From the NCBI GenBank assembly GCA_900291925.1, contig UWYS01000003.1, forward strand, positions 310,001-374,000: 64,000 nucleotides of DNA, read 5' to 3'. Positions 31,713 through 43,081 of the stretch are shown in pieces (within the stretch, counting starts at the first letter, position 1; the number at the start of each line of letters is the position of its first letter). The notes under the pieces were generated by a model. That model saw only the letters and a program-made list of their open reading frames with translations, was not told the DNA's origin and did no database searches. Origin of the DNA: Thecaphora thlaspeos (taxonomy: Eukaryota > Basidiomycota > Ustilaginomycetes > Urocystidales > Glomosporiaceae). The position numbers were made by a program, and so were the translations under genes.

Positions 31713-33333
31713 AGAAGATAAAAGTCATGTCTTGAAATGTATATATTATAATTCAAACTTTAGATGCTCTTCCATGCATGGGTGCACAGACTGCAATTCT
31801 TCTCATAGCAGACTCGGACATGGTTCAATTATTTGCCCGGCAACGTGCGATTGAGATACCTGAAGCAGGCTCTTCTAGGCGGTCTAATAACAATGGCGGC
31901 ACTCATGATTGGCCCAGCCTTGGGTCCGGGAGACGTCTGCCTCTCGTGAAGCGGAGGTATTCCTACAGAGTAAGATCATGACCTGTCGCAGCGGCCAGAT
32001 GGTATCATCAGCCTCGACGTCCGAGCCGGATCGATGTCGGTGCGCTTCCCGCACGACCACTTCACCCTCTGACCCAAAAGGCTGTCGCGACAAAAAACTG
32101 CTACGTACCGTACGGTGGCGATTCATGGCGGGATGAGGCCTGCAATCGCCCATCGGATCTTGTTGCGCCTCCGCTTCGCCCCCTTGGCGTGGAGAACGGC
32201 AGCCCGCGTTGATTCTTCCTTTCCACCCGCCAGCTTCCGTGCGCGGCTGGTGCGACGGTGTACAAGGACGCGTTCGGCGACGCCAACGACGCACAAGGAG
32301 CGAGCTACCGCCGTATCGCCGTACCGCCGTATCGCCGTACTGCCGTCGCACCGTCGCTGTTGGCGGGCCCTCAACTTTAAAAAAAACAAAAACACTAACC
32401 TAAGTTATACAAGCTCGGGCAGCCGACGCCCATTTCAACGCAAAGCGATGGCCTTTTTGGCGTGGTCCGACGGACCGCGACGGTTGCATGGGCGCGCGCG
32501 CGCCTGGAAGTCAAGGAATTGCCACGAAAAAGTCGAGCAAGCATCCCTTGCAGGCGGCGCTGCTTGTCCGCACGTCCGCCCGCTGCTGCCTCCCAACAGA
32601 CGGTCAGACCAGGCGGCACCCGCGACGACGACAGCGGGCGACGCTCCTCGCGCCTCGCGCCTCGCCCCCCCCCCTCTGTGTGCCACGACCACATCTCGTC
32701 TCATCGCCTTGCACCTTCATACCGCCTTGCCCCTTCCCTCATCGCCATCCCACCGCCTATACGCCACTGCCGCCTCTCCGCCCAGGTCTAGCATCTTCCT
32801 TCCCCGCACGTCGACTATCTGCGCGTCGGTCCTGCTTCACAAGTCAGTCAGTCAGTCAGCCAGCCTCACGGAGACGAGCCAGTCCGATCCACCTGCTCGT
32901 CCCGCGACTCTCACTACTCTGCGGGAGGCGAGCAAACTCGTCGGCCTATTTCACGCCCACACACCCGCCGTCGAACAATTGAGCTCTCGCGGACAGGGTG
33001 CAACAGCACTCTGCTGACCGGTGACCACTCTGCTGTAACCCACGTCGTCCGCTCGATTCGCTTGCAGTTGCTGCCAAGTCGTTTCACATACACACGTCCG
33101 TAACAGCTAGCAGCAGCCATCCGCCGCTCCCTGACTCTGCACGACAAACGTGCAACTTCCACGACTGCCACCACCACAATCACCCATCGGCACGTCATCG
33201 CCGCCTTTGTCGTCTGACTTCCTTTCCTTCCGTTTCGCTGCCCACTCGCACGGACACCTCTGCCCCTCACCGTCTCATCGGCCACCTCTCCAGGCCGAAT
33301 CTCCACCCGTGTTGACGAGACTGGCAACGGATA
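31713..33333. other. Region between the tRNA block and crk1
   Basis: 1.6 kb. An AT-rich patch lies at about 31735-31770. A tandem motif based on CGCCGTATCGCCGTAC occurs at about 32308-32345, and TCAG repeats at about 32840-32858. The last kilobase is C-rich and is the presumed crk1 promoter and leader, with several short upstream frames starting with ATG. No separate gene is supported. Confidence 0.45.
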
Positions 33334-36300
33334 ATGGAACATGGCCATTGTGTTTATGCAGACCTGAACATGGCCAATGTCGCCTCCTCCTCCTCCAAGC
33401 AGCCTATAACCGCATCCCAGCCATCCGGCGCAGACGCAACAGTAGCAGCTAGGATGGACAGATCTCCCCATGGCATCGCTGCCGCCGCCGCGCCATCTCG
33501 AGAGACCAACGGCTACGCCTCGCACGACCACGGCGTTCGATCCGCAGTCCTTCCGAGCGTCAGGGCTGCGCCTGCTGACTCGCCCACACGAGCCGCGTTT
33601 CCGCAGAGCGCTGCCACTTTTGGCAGACATGGCGCCGACAGCCGGCTAGCACCACCAGCGGGACCGGCAATGCCGACGACGGCGGCCGACCTGATGCGCG
33701 AAGGGCCGCGCGACTTTACCGTGGTCAAGGAGCTCGGCGACGGCTCCTTTGGCACCGTGTGCCTGGCCGACTGGAAGAGCCCGCTGCCCAGCGGGACCAT
33801 GCTCTCGCCCATGCAGCATCCTACCACGCGGCCAGAGTACATCGGGAAGAGGCTGGTGGCGATCAAGCGGATGAAGAAGCCCTTCACAAACTGGCAGGAG
33901 TGCATGAAGCTGAAGGAGCTCAAGGTGAGTTGGTAGCAACGTGGACAGGCTGGTGCAGACGGACGCGGCATCGGCGGACCCGGCTGTATGACCTCTCTAG
34001 GCCTAGGCGCACGAACGGAGCAAGAGGAGGCGGCAGACGGAAGGAGCGACGGACGCAGCGCCGCGGTTGAGGCCGTCATCGCGACCGCACCTTTTCGCCC
34101 GACGGCGGCGGTCTTGGGCGACGACTGCTTTGCAAGCGGGCTGTCTCGTTAGCCAGGTGATGCGGAGCAGGATCTAGTCCCCATAACAAAGAGAGTTCGC
34201 TCGGCGACTGACGTCTCGGACCTTTTCCCTCTGCTGCTTCGCTCGCCCCTTCGCTGTCGACCCGTCGGCCTCTCCCAGTCCCTCCTCGCCATTCCCCACC
34301 ACCCTAACATCATCCCGCTCTACGATGCCTTCCTCATGCCGACAACAAAGGAGCTGCACTTCGTCTTCGAGAGCATGGAGGGCAACCTTTACCAGCTGAC
34401 AAAGTCGCGCAAGGGTCGGCCGCTCGCCGGCGGTCTAGTGGCGTCGATCTTTGAGCAGATCGTCCACGGCCTCGACTATATCCACAGCCACGGCTACTTC
34501 CACAGAGACATGAAGCCGGAGAATCTGCTGATCACCACCACAGGTCTCGCCGACTATCCGCCGTCACAGCCCAACGCTGCGCCCGGCACGCCTCCGGAGA
34601 AGGATGTCCTGGTGATTGTCAAGCTGGCCGACTTTGGCCTCGCCAGGGAGACGGACAGCAAGCCGCCGTACACGGAGTACGTCTCGACACGATGGTACCG
34701 CGCTCCTGAGGTGCTGCTGCGCTCGCGCGACTACAGCGCCCCCGTCGACACCTGGGCGCTGGGGACGATCATCGCCGAGCTGGTCAATCTGCGGCCGCTC
34801 TTTCCGGGCCAGAGCGAGGTCGACCAGGTAATGCTGTTCTGCGACATCCTCGGCGACCCTAGCCCGGCGTACGGTCGGGACGAGCGGAATAGGGTCCGCG
34901 GCGGTGGCGAGTGGGAAAAGGGCGTCCGGATGGCCAAGGCGGTGGGCTTCTCGTTCCCCCGGATGCAGCCGAGGAATTTCCACGGCCTCTTCAACGGCAG
35001 GGTCCCCATCAGCCTGGTCGACTGCATTCAGGACCTCCTCCGCTATGACCCCAAGCTCCGGCTCACCACCAAGGACTGCCTCAGGCACCCCTACATGACA
35101 AACGACGCGCCGAAGCTGCGTCCGCCGCAGGCCAAGCCTGTGGTGAGCGCCACGGCGCCCATCCGCAGACCGCCGCCCGGCGCCGTCCAGATCAACGACC
35201 GCCTCACCGAGGTCGCCAGTCGCAGGGCCCTGCCGCCATCGCACTCGGAGCCCCTTTCGCCGTACCACGCCAAGCCTCCATTCGGTGCTGCAGACAAGAA
35301 GCTAGCGAACGGCAGCAGCCTGGCGCCCCTCCACAGAGTCCCGTTCTACGCACAGCAGTCACAGGCGGCTCAAGCGGCTCAAGCGGCGGCAGCGGCGTCT
35401 GGCGCTGGTCCCGGTTCCGGCTCGCATCCTTCGCCGATGCAAGAGGAGTCCGGCGACATACCGTGGGCACCGGCACCAGGACAATCGCACAGGGACTCTT
35501 CCGTGTCGAGCTATCCAGCTTTTCCAGACTCCGCGTCGATGTATGCAGGAAGCCATGCGTCGATACAGTTCGATGGCTACTCGCGGGACCAGGCGGCCAA
35601 CGGCCGGGGCGGCCATCGCGACGAGATGTCGGATGCGCAAATGACGGAGGCCACGCTGCGGCCCAGCAGCCGCGACGCTCAGCTGCGCGCCCACCAGCAC
35701 AGGCAGTATCAGCAGCAGGGCGGTGCGGACGGGCCCGGCAGCACGGACAGCTACGGCAACGTTGGGGGCAGGACCGTCTACGACGACGACCTGACGCTGG
35801 CCTACAGCAAGGATCGGGCTGCGCGACAGCAGCAGCAGCAACCGTCGGCGGCAGCGTCGTCGCCACAGAAACAACTGCACTCGTCGACGACAACGCATCA
35901 GCAGGCGTACTCCGATGCCGATCACAGCCTGGCCGCGCGAGGAGCCCAGCAGGCCATGGGCATGGTGGGCTCGTCAAGCGAGCTATCGCACCAGAACGAC
36001 TCCAATGCCAGCAACGAGACGATCGGATCGCGCGAGAAGGAGAGGAGGCGAAGCAAAGGCTGGGGCTTGCACCTCTTCAGCAGCAACAGCCCGCAGGGCG
36101 GCAGCACGAACAATAGCAGTGACGCCGGCAACAACAGCGGCGAGCTGCGCCAGGCGGGCCAGGGCATGTACGCCCAGACAGCTCAGACGCCGGCGCAGAA
36201 GCTGGCGGCAGAGCACCAGGCCGCACCGCCTTCGGTCTCGCCGAGAACCAGCATCACCCAGCTCGACCCAAAGAAAGCTAAGAAGGAGGCGGAAAAAGCG

Positions 36301-37614
36301 GCCAAGGAAGCGGAAAAGGCGAGGCGAGAGGCGCAGCAGAAGGCGGCCAGGGATCGGGCCAGGGCCGTCATCCAAAAGCGGAACCAGCTGCTGGCATCGT
36401 CTAACACCAAGGAGGCCGTCGAATGGCTCAGCGGCACGGTGCAGACTGACGATGCCCAGCGCCTCCCCGGACCGAGCGAAAAGGCCCGCGGCAAGCAGCC
36501 GGTGCCGCCGGGCATTCAGCTTTCGCCCGCGATGTCGACATTTCCGTCAAGCGACTTCCCCCACTCGCCCCTCCATGCCCAGCACTCTTCCCAGCCGACC
36601 AGCCCCGACTTTGCCGGCCGCGTCACCAACCCGTCGATGGCGTCCAACATGGCCTGGCGAGGAGGTGGCGCTCCGCAGTACAACCGCTCTTCAAAGGCCC
36701 GGAGGCGGGGCTATGACGACGACCACTCAATGTCGAGCTTCGAGGACGCCATGGACCCGCGGCGTATCTCGGTCCAGTCGTACGCTACGGGCGACAGCGA
36801 TCCCGGGCCGAAGAACCGGCAGCAGCTTCCCGTTCAAAATCGGATGCAGCGCGCCAATTCATCATCGTCACTGGCGTCGGCGCCCTCGATTGTCGACCCT
36901 AGACGCTTTGCGACGTCGACAGACTCGCACAGGAGCTCGCAGGACACGCGGTCCATCAGCTCGCTCGACCACCAGCTGATCACCAACATGGAGAACATGA
37001 CAGCGGCCGAGGCGCGCGCGAGGACGCCGGGCAACGTCTCGCCGGGCCCCGTCCACCTCGTCGGAAGCCGGCAGTCTGTCAGCCGCCAGAGCCGCGCCAA
37101 CAGCCGCGCCTCGTCGGCCTCTGCCCACCGGCAAGGGTCGGCCTCGCCGCTGCACCACGCCTCCGGCATACCCCGCTTCCACCCCTATTCGCATGGGGCC
37201 GGCGCGGCGCAGAGCTCGGCGGCGTATCACCAAGGCTACCAGCTCCCGCCCTTGCACCAGGCGCTGCCGTCCGGCGGCCAGCGGGACCCATGCCTGGGCT
37301 CGGCCGAGGGATCACAGTTGCCGCCTCTCGCCAACCTTCAGCATCATCAGCATCCGCACTACCACCAGCAGCAGCAGCAGCAGCAGCACGGGCACGTCAA
37401 CCCTATCTTCCAGGTGCCCAGCGCCACTGGAAAAGGCGGTGCGGCGGGCGCTGGAGGCGTCCCGTCGTCAACCACCACCCTGCCGCCCTTCAGCCAGTTT
37501 GCGGCCTCGGTCGATGTGCACGGCGGTCTCAAGCATGGCCACCAGGGTCCTGACGGCATCTTTTACGGATCACAGCACCACCAGTATCCGCAAGGCCACA
37601 TGCAGCAGGGCTGA
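33334..37614 (+). CDS. crk1: Ime2/MAK/RCK-family protein kinase, Crk1-like
   Basis: Two exons, 33334-33924 and 34279-37614, phase 0, giving about 1308 residues. The kinase domain runs from about residue 127 (glycine loop GDGSFG) to about 471 (HPYM). Lys in VAIK lies near 179, the catalytic loop HRDMKPENLL near 271, DFGLA near 314, a TEY dual-phosphorylation motif at 329-331, then RWYRAPE. TEY within PYTEYVSTRWYR is diagnostic for the Ime2/MAK/RCK group. In Ustilago maydis Crk1 acts in morphogenesis and mating downstream of the MAPK cascade (family knowledge). Family-specific insertions lie before VAIK and before DFGLA. The C-terminal 830 residues are disordered, with Gln/His repeats (37362-37386) and a Lys/Glu coiled-coil stretch (about 36270-36390). 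The intron is long for this window (354 nt). A second ATG at residue 13 is possible. Confidence 0.92.
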
Positions 37615-38482
37615 GGGGGCTGCCCCTCTTGCGGGCGAGCGCACCGGTGCCGGACTGGGTAGGATAGACACGCAACACAACCGCGTCGCTCTACTCGCCA
37701 TTCTTGCCGCCGCGGTGTCGCACCAGCACTTGCAGTCCTGTAACAGACGACAACGACGTGGCGAGGAGCTTCCGCTCTTTGACCTCCGCTTACCTGGCCC
37801 CTTCATCGTCGAAAGGCGACCCGTCGTCATCGCTGCCCTGGTCCGTCTCTCGTTCCTTTACACAGCTTAGCCTAGTTTCATACAGGTCTGCCTTCACGCT
37901 CGTTTTCACCTCGCTTGGCATCGCATCGATCGAGCGAAAGGGTTACACTGCACTAGGTGCTACGGTCTTTTATCCACCTCTTGTCGCCCGATCATCGTCA
38001 CCGGCCTCGACGCTATATACTTAACCACCACCAGCTCCTTTCCCCTTGTCCGCATAATAGCCCGGGCTCCGCAGGCCTCTCGTTAGTAGCAGCACGTAGC
38101 TTTCCCCCTCTCGAACCACGCATCGCAGCCGCAGCAAAAGCGACACAAGCTCGAATGTAGACGATGATGAGAAGGGAGAGTGGCTTGCGACTCGTCATAC
38201 ACATAAGATTGAGTGCGTGGACGATGGCGTAGAGACACTTTATCGCGCGAAAGTGTTGAGCGGCAGGGCAGAAAAATCGGACGGCCGTGGACGCAAGTCG
38301 AGAAGAAAAGGCCTCAGCCTTGCCGCCACCCATGACCGCCATCGTCGAACAACCACCATCGTCGAGCTACCACCAACCGCACAACCTGCGTCCCAGCATC
38401 GTCACCCGCCCCCAGCTACCTTTTTCCGACCGACCTTCCACGGGTACCATTCCTACCGCCTCGCTCCGAACGGCCTCACACA
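37615..38482. other. Intergenic region between crk1 and the uL29m gene
   Basis: 868 bp, same-strand spacing. The second half is the presumed promoter of the mitochondrial ribosomal gene. No gene recognised. Confidence 0.5.
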
Positions 38483-39433
38483 ATGACGCTCCGTCGCGCC
38501 GTGACACGGCTTACTGCCGGACCGTCTCGCCTCTTCTCTACGTCTCGAACGGCGCTGCAAGCTCCCGTCGTCGTACCGACGAAGCCATCATCTCAATCGT
38601 CCGCCTCGCTCCCCTCTGCGCCTACGGATCAACTCACTCAACTGCGTCGCTACCCGAACCATCCACTTCTCCAATTCTTCCACCTTCACCGATCCACCTT
38701 TCCCTCAACACTCGCCCATCCACCCACGACAGCTACGTCTGAATCGGACCACATCAACGCAACTTCCCCATCTTCCATCGTGATCGACATGCCACATGCA
38801 GTACACCGATCGGATATGGGCAAAGATGGTAACGGTCGAAGTTGGGTAGCTGCGGAATTGAGGTTGAAGAGTAGCAAGGATCTGCATACGCTTTGGTATG
38901 TCCTGTTGCAGGAGAGGAATAGGTTGGCGACCAGTTGGGAGGAATTGGTAAGGATCGGTGGAAGACAAGCGGCTAAAATGTGGAATGAAAGTCTTAGTAG
39001 GAGGAACCATAGGGTGAGTAGTTAGGGCATCGTCTTGTCCCCCACCGCCCCCCCCCCCGTTCTGGTTTGAGCGACTTCTTTTGATAAGATGTGATGGACT
39101 GACTCGAGATCGTTTATCCCCCCCCTCCTTCCCATCCATCCTTTCTTGACTTTCTCTTTGCGCCTTTCCCCCCCTCTTCCTCGACACACACACTCACACA
39201 CACGCACACACACCGACACTACGCCACGACAGGTCCGAAAATCAATGGCTCGTATCAAGCTAGTCCTCAACGAACGTCGACTCGCCCTGATGCAGGCACA
39301 GCAACACGTGCGCCAAGGTGTCCAAGAGCCCAGCCTCGTCGCCGCTCCCGAGGCAGATGAAGGAGATCTCTTCGAAGAGAGCGTGCAAGAGTCCAAGTCT
39401 GACGTCGAAACCCCCAGGACGTCGTCTGTCTAG
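38483..39433 (+). CDS. MRPL4: Mitochondrial large-subunit ribosomal protein uL29m (MRPL4/MRPL47 family)
   Basis: Two exons, 38483-39013 and 39233-39433, giving 243 residues. The intron has a GTGAGT donor and CAG acceptor and is C- and CA-rich. The N-terminus [20 protein letters not shown] is a typical mitochondrial presequence. The core [20 protein letters not shown] followed by [11 protein letters not shown] is the signature of the uL29m family, and the second exon continues the helix [17 protein letters not shown]. The protein sits on the mitoribosome near the peptide exit tunnel (family knowledge). The C-terminal tail is acidic. Length is within the fungal range. Confidence 0.92.
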
Positions 39434-39820
39434 ACCCGACGCCTGTCGTCGAAAGATGATAAGACGGTCGAAACGTGCCTAGCGATCGATCGATTTGTGA
39501 CCGCAGCCTCGTCGAAGCTTTCATGCAACTCAGCTTAATTACAATATGTACAGGACCAAACGTCTTGGGGTCGTCGTGCCGTGTCGCATCGTTTAGGTAC
39601 AGAGTAAGCGTCGCCCGGGTGTGTCTGTTGTAAGTCAATAGAGACTGGGGTATAGTGTTATCCAAAGGGGAGAGTGTGCGAGATCATGGAAGCGGGAGAG
39701 CAACATGAAGCAATGTACATCGTCAGATGCATCGTCGGTCGTAGATCATCTATAATCAATCATCATGAGGTCGTCGAGAGCAACGGAACGGGCAGACCAA
39801 AGCAGCGCCCGGCATCGCGC
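39434..39820. other. Convergent intergenic region
   Basis: 387 bp between the convergent uL29m and TLC genes; presumed 3' untranslated ends. Nothing else is seen. Confidence 0.5.
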
Positions 39821-41632
39821 TCAAAACACTACCATATCCCTCCTCGCCACCTGCATCCTCCTCCCGATCTGTCCCACGATCCTCCGCCCCCTCCCCTGAC
39901 CCCCGACATCCCTCTCCACGGGATACTCTCTTATCTTGTAGTCCTGTCCGAAGAAATCAGGCGGCAGGTAGGCGATCAACGAGCTAAAGTCGAGCTTCAG
40001 GAGCGTCCTGTCCACGCCGTCCACACCCGCACCCGCTCCGCCGGAGGAGGAGACGGCTCCGTCTCCGAACGTCGCTCCGTCCTTGGAGTCCGCACGGAGT
40101 CCATCGGCGTCCCGTCCGTTGATGGCCGTTCGGACTGCACGGAGGACCGCACGGCGTGCTCGAGCTTTTTGAAGCAAGAAGTAGTGTTGCGTCCGTCCTT
40201 GGCCCGCCGTCGCCGTCGAGTTCGGGGCATCGTCGAACTCTTCGCTCGACGACGCCTGGGAGGACGAGGAAGAGAGGCTACGATGCAGGGCCATCCTAGG
40301 CTGCCCGTCACCGCCGCTGCGACGAAGACGGTGCAGGTCGGCCGCCTCTTGTTCAAACTGTCTTCTCCAGCCCGCCGGTGCGCTCAGCCAGACCTTGCGC
40401 ACCGTGTCGGCCATCAGCCGGCGTGCGCGGTCCTTTGCCTCGGCCGGACTTCGAATCGCCAGGAATGGCTCGGCATCGTCGGGACGGGCGCCGTCCGGCG
40501 CGACAGGTGCGGTGAAGACGGATTGCGAGTTGATGTACTTGCTCGAGAGACGGCGGTTGAGGAGCGGTGCTTGTCGGTCGTCGCCGTCGCTCCTTGCCGT
40601 CGAGACGGAAGAGGCGTCGACGGAGGCGCTGCCGACGATAGGCGACGACAACAACGACGACGACTTGCGACGCGATCGAGGCAACAAGAGGTTGACGGGA
40701 GGTCGGGCCATCGAGGCGGCCTTGGCAAAGGCAGAGTGGACGGGTCCCGTCGATTCAAAGTTGGCCATGGCAGGTACCGCTCCGGCTCCAGGAGTGGTGG
40801 CGGGGGTATTGACGGCGCTGCTAACATCTGGCGCCGGTAGACCGGTGAAGAGCTGCCCAGCCGATGCGGAAAGAGACGCCTTGGCGTTGCGCACCTCCTT
40901 GGCTGCGAGCTTGCGCCTGTGCATCCTCCTCCGAACGCTGAGGATGCACTTGTAGCCCCACCACAGGTGCATCGGGTACGTGAGGATCATGCTGGCGACG
41001 GGACCCCAGCTGCCGTGCAGTCCGGGAGCGTTCCTGCCGTGCTCGGTGACGCTGGCGAGGATGAGGGCGAGGTGAAAGAAGACGCGCGTGGCAAAGAAGG
41101 TGGAGGTGAAGGCGACGTTGGAGCGGAAGGGCGGGTGGATGGATGCGATGCCCATGATCAAGGTGGGCAGCTCGAAGATGGCGGCGGTGGCGGCGAGGTG
41201 GGTCCATCCGCGGTGGGTCCACCAGGAGAAGAGAAAAGTGTAGGCGATGTAGTGGATCCAGCCGCTGGAGAGGTTGATCATGCTGCGGTAGTAGATGGAG
41301 CCGAGGGCGAGGTCGGAGACGAGCTAGGCAACAAAGTAGGCGGCCATGGGCTCGGCGACGGTGCGGTAGAGTTGTGGACGGAGGCTGTGGAGGTCGGCGA
41401 GGTAGGGGAGGCTGGCGGCGCACAGGACGGCGCTGGTCATGGTTGTGAGGATCCAGCAGCGCTTCTTGAGCATGTCCTTGCTGTCGCCGCTGAGGAGGGT
41501 GTTGGCAAGGACATGGTAGGCGGTGTGCTGTATGGCGAGTGAGGCGTAGAAGAGGCGGTGCAGCCTGGGGTCGAAGAGGGGCGAGGATTCGGGGAAGACG
41601 AAGGCGTCTGCAAAGACGAACGAGGACGACAT
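39821..41632 (-). CDS. TLC-domain membrane protein with an in-frame TAG (possible pseudogene or read-through gene)
   Basis: One frame of 604 codons read from ATG 41632 is interrupted by a single TAG at 41326-41324. Upstream of it are 102 codons and downstream 500, with no other stop. Both sides belong to one TLC (TRAM-LAG1-CLN8/TMEM56-type) domain. The first part has LHRLFYASLAIQHTAYH and CWILTTMTSAVLCAA, the second HYIAYTFLFSWWTHRG and later hydrophobic helices up to about residue 210. The stop falls in the segment AYFVA*LVSDLAL, where the family has a hydrophobic or aromatic residue. About 300 disordered residues follow, ending LPPDFFGQDYKIREYP. No intron of workable size removes the TAG; the nearest GT...AG pairs are 9 and 36 nt. 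Options are a recent nonsense mutation, a base error, or stop-codon read-through. The substrate is unknown; some family relatives act on lipids. Confidence 0.7.
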
Positions 41633-42381
41633 GGTGGTCGTCTTGAGTGGGGGCGTGCCAGTACGGAGGTGTTGGTGGTGGTGGTGGATGAAGGTGGGAA
41701 AGAGTGGATGGATGATGGATGCTGGCGGTGGTATGTACGTGGGTGGCTGCGTGGGTGGGTCGAGGCGATGCTATGACGGGATGATGGGGTGGCGTAGCGA
41801 CGTGGTGCGTGTGGGAGCTGCACTGCGAGGATGAGTGGAGGGCGTGTGCGGAGGCGCAGGAGTAAGTAGACGTTGATGTGGACGAAGGGACGTGGGGCTT
41901 GTTGGCGTGCGCCCAGGCCGCCGCTAGTGTAGCATGATAGGCAGCATAAGTTAAGAGTAACCTAGCTTGGGGTGGTGGTGGTTGATGGGGAAAGGGGCGC
42001 GCTGGTGAGGGAGGCGACGACAGAGGCTTGTCGGCGCGAACGTGCTCATCCAGCGTCAGCAGTGGCTGCGCTCAGGTGGCGCGCCCCTCTGCTCTGATGC
42101 AGCGCCACACGCGCGCGCCGCAGCCGCAACGTGCTCAGCCGCTCGCCCCATCCACAAATCGGCGCTTATCGTTTCGCTTCTACAATCGGGCTGAATCGGG
42201 ATCGGCCATCGGTCGCTGAATTGACCGGCGCTCCCCCGCGTCAAGAAGGGTCACGGTACCACAAGCTTCAAGGTGGAGAAGCCGCAACCCAAAATAAGCC
42301 GGCGCTCACAGACACAGACCATGCCTCGTCCACATACACACGCCGCCCTGCCCGTCCACCTTGACCCTCACTCCTCTCGCG
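41633..42381. other. Divergent intergenic region between the TLC gene and the cyclase fragment
   Basis: About 750 bp. No HxGTHxD cyclase signature and no other domain appears on the plus strand, so the missing N-terminal part of the following cyclase-like gene is not here. GT-rich on the plus strand at about 41660-41760. Confidence 0.5.
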
Positions 42382-42525
42382 CTTCTCGAGCGCACCCCCA
42401 TTGCCGTCACCACCATCGCCACCAACAATCCGTCGTTTGAGTTCAGACCGCATCGTGGTGAGTCTGCAGGCGCCGTCGCCATCGATAGACGGCAAAGTGT
42501 CGCACGCATGCCGCTGACATCACCA

Positions 42526-42560
<35 letters not shown>

Positions 42561-42970
42561 CTTTGGCTGTCCGAGCAGAGCTCTGGCTGCACAGCTGGCT
42601 CTTACCCGTGTGGGGCTGTCCCATCGGTGAGTCGCGCCGCCTTTTACCCTTCCCCAGATCGTCGTACATTCAACCACTGACGTCTTCCATCACCCCCCTC
42701 GCGCTCCTCACCGACCGACACGACAGGCGAGCTCTTCGACCTCGAACGTCTCTCTGAAACCTGCAAGAAACACAGCCGATGGTCCTTCTTCCTGACCAGC
42801 GCTCCGTATCGAGGTGAGCTCCCCCCTCCCTCCCCTCACTTATTTGATCGTGTGAGAGGTCGACCAAGCATCACACCGACATCCCGATCATCGCCCAACC
42901 ATCTTCCCACCTCATCCCACCAGTCAAGGGCGGTATAGCCTCTTCTCCCAATTCGCTCTGTATCTTTTAG
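42382..42970 (+). pseudogene. C-terminal fragment of a putative cyclase (kynurenine-formamidase-like) gene
   Basis: Four exon pieces join in perfect phase: up to 42457 (TNNPSFEFRPHR), 42576 or 42579 to 42626 (ELWLHSWLLPVWGCPIG), 42727-42813 (ELFDLERLSETCKKHSRW, then SFFLTSAPYR) and 42924-42970 (VKGGIASSPNSLCIF, stop TAG). The joined text matches the C-terminus of fungal cyclase-family proteins (WGxPIGE, LFDLE, WSFF, PGGVASPPN-like). All donors are GTGAG-type and all acceptors AG; the second exon has a GAGCAG tandem acceptor. The N-terminal 250 residues, including the metal-binding HxGTHxD motif, are absent upstream, so the gene looks 5'-truncated. The left limit is uncertain. A (TCG)12 repeat lies in its first intron. 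The stop is 111 bp from the stop of the convergent PFK gene. Confidence 0.62.
42526..42561. repeat. (TCG)12 microsatellite
   Basis: Twelve perfect TCG triplets located inside the first intron of the cyclase fragment, just upstream of its acceptor. Confidence 0.92.
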
Positions 42971-43081
42971 CTATCGCATCGTCCTGGAAAGACACACACA
43001 TCCCCGCACCAAAGGAAACAAACGACCACAAACTGCATCGACACAACCCAAGCTACACAGCCGCAGACCTTGCAGGCAAAT

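Noticed and set aside
41290..41335. Tiny intron removing the TAG of the TLC gene
   Set aside because: The only GT...AG pairs covering it are 9 nt and 36 nt (in frame) or break the frame; these are below workable intron sizes, and the 36-nt one deletes conserved residues.
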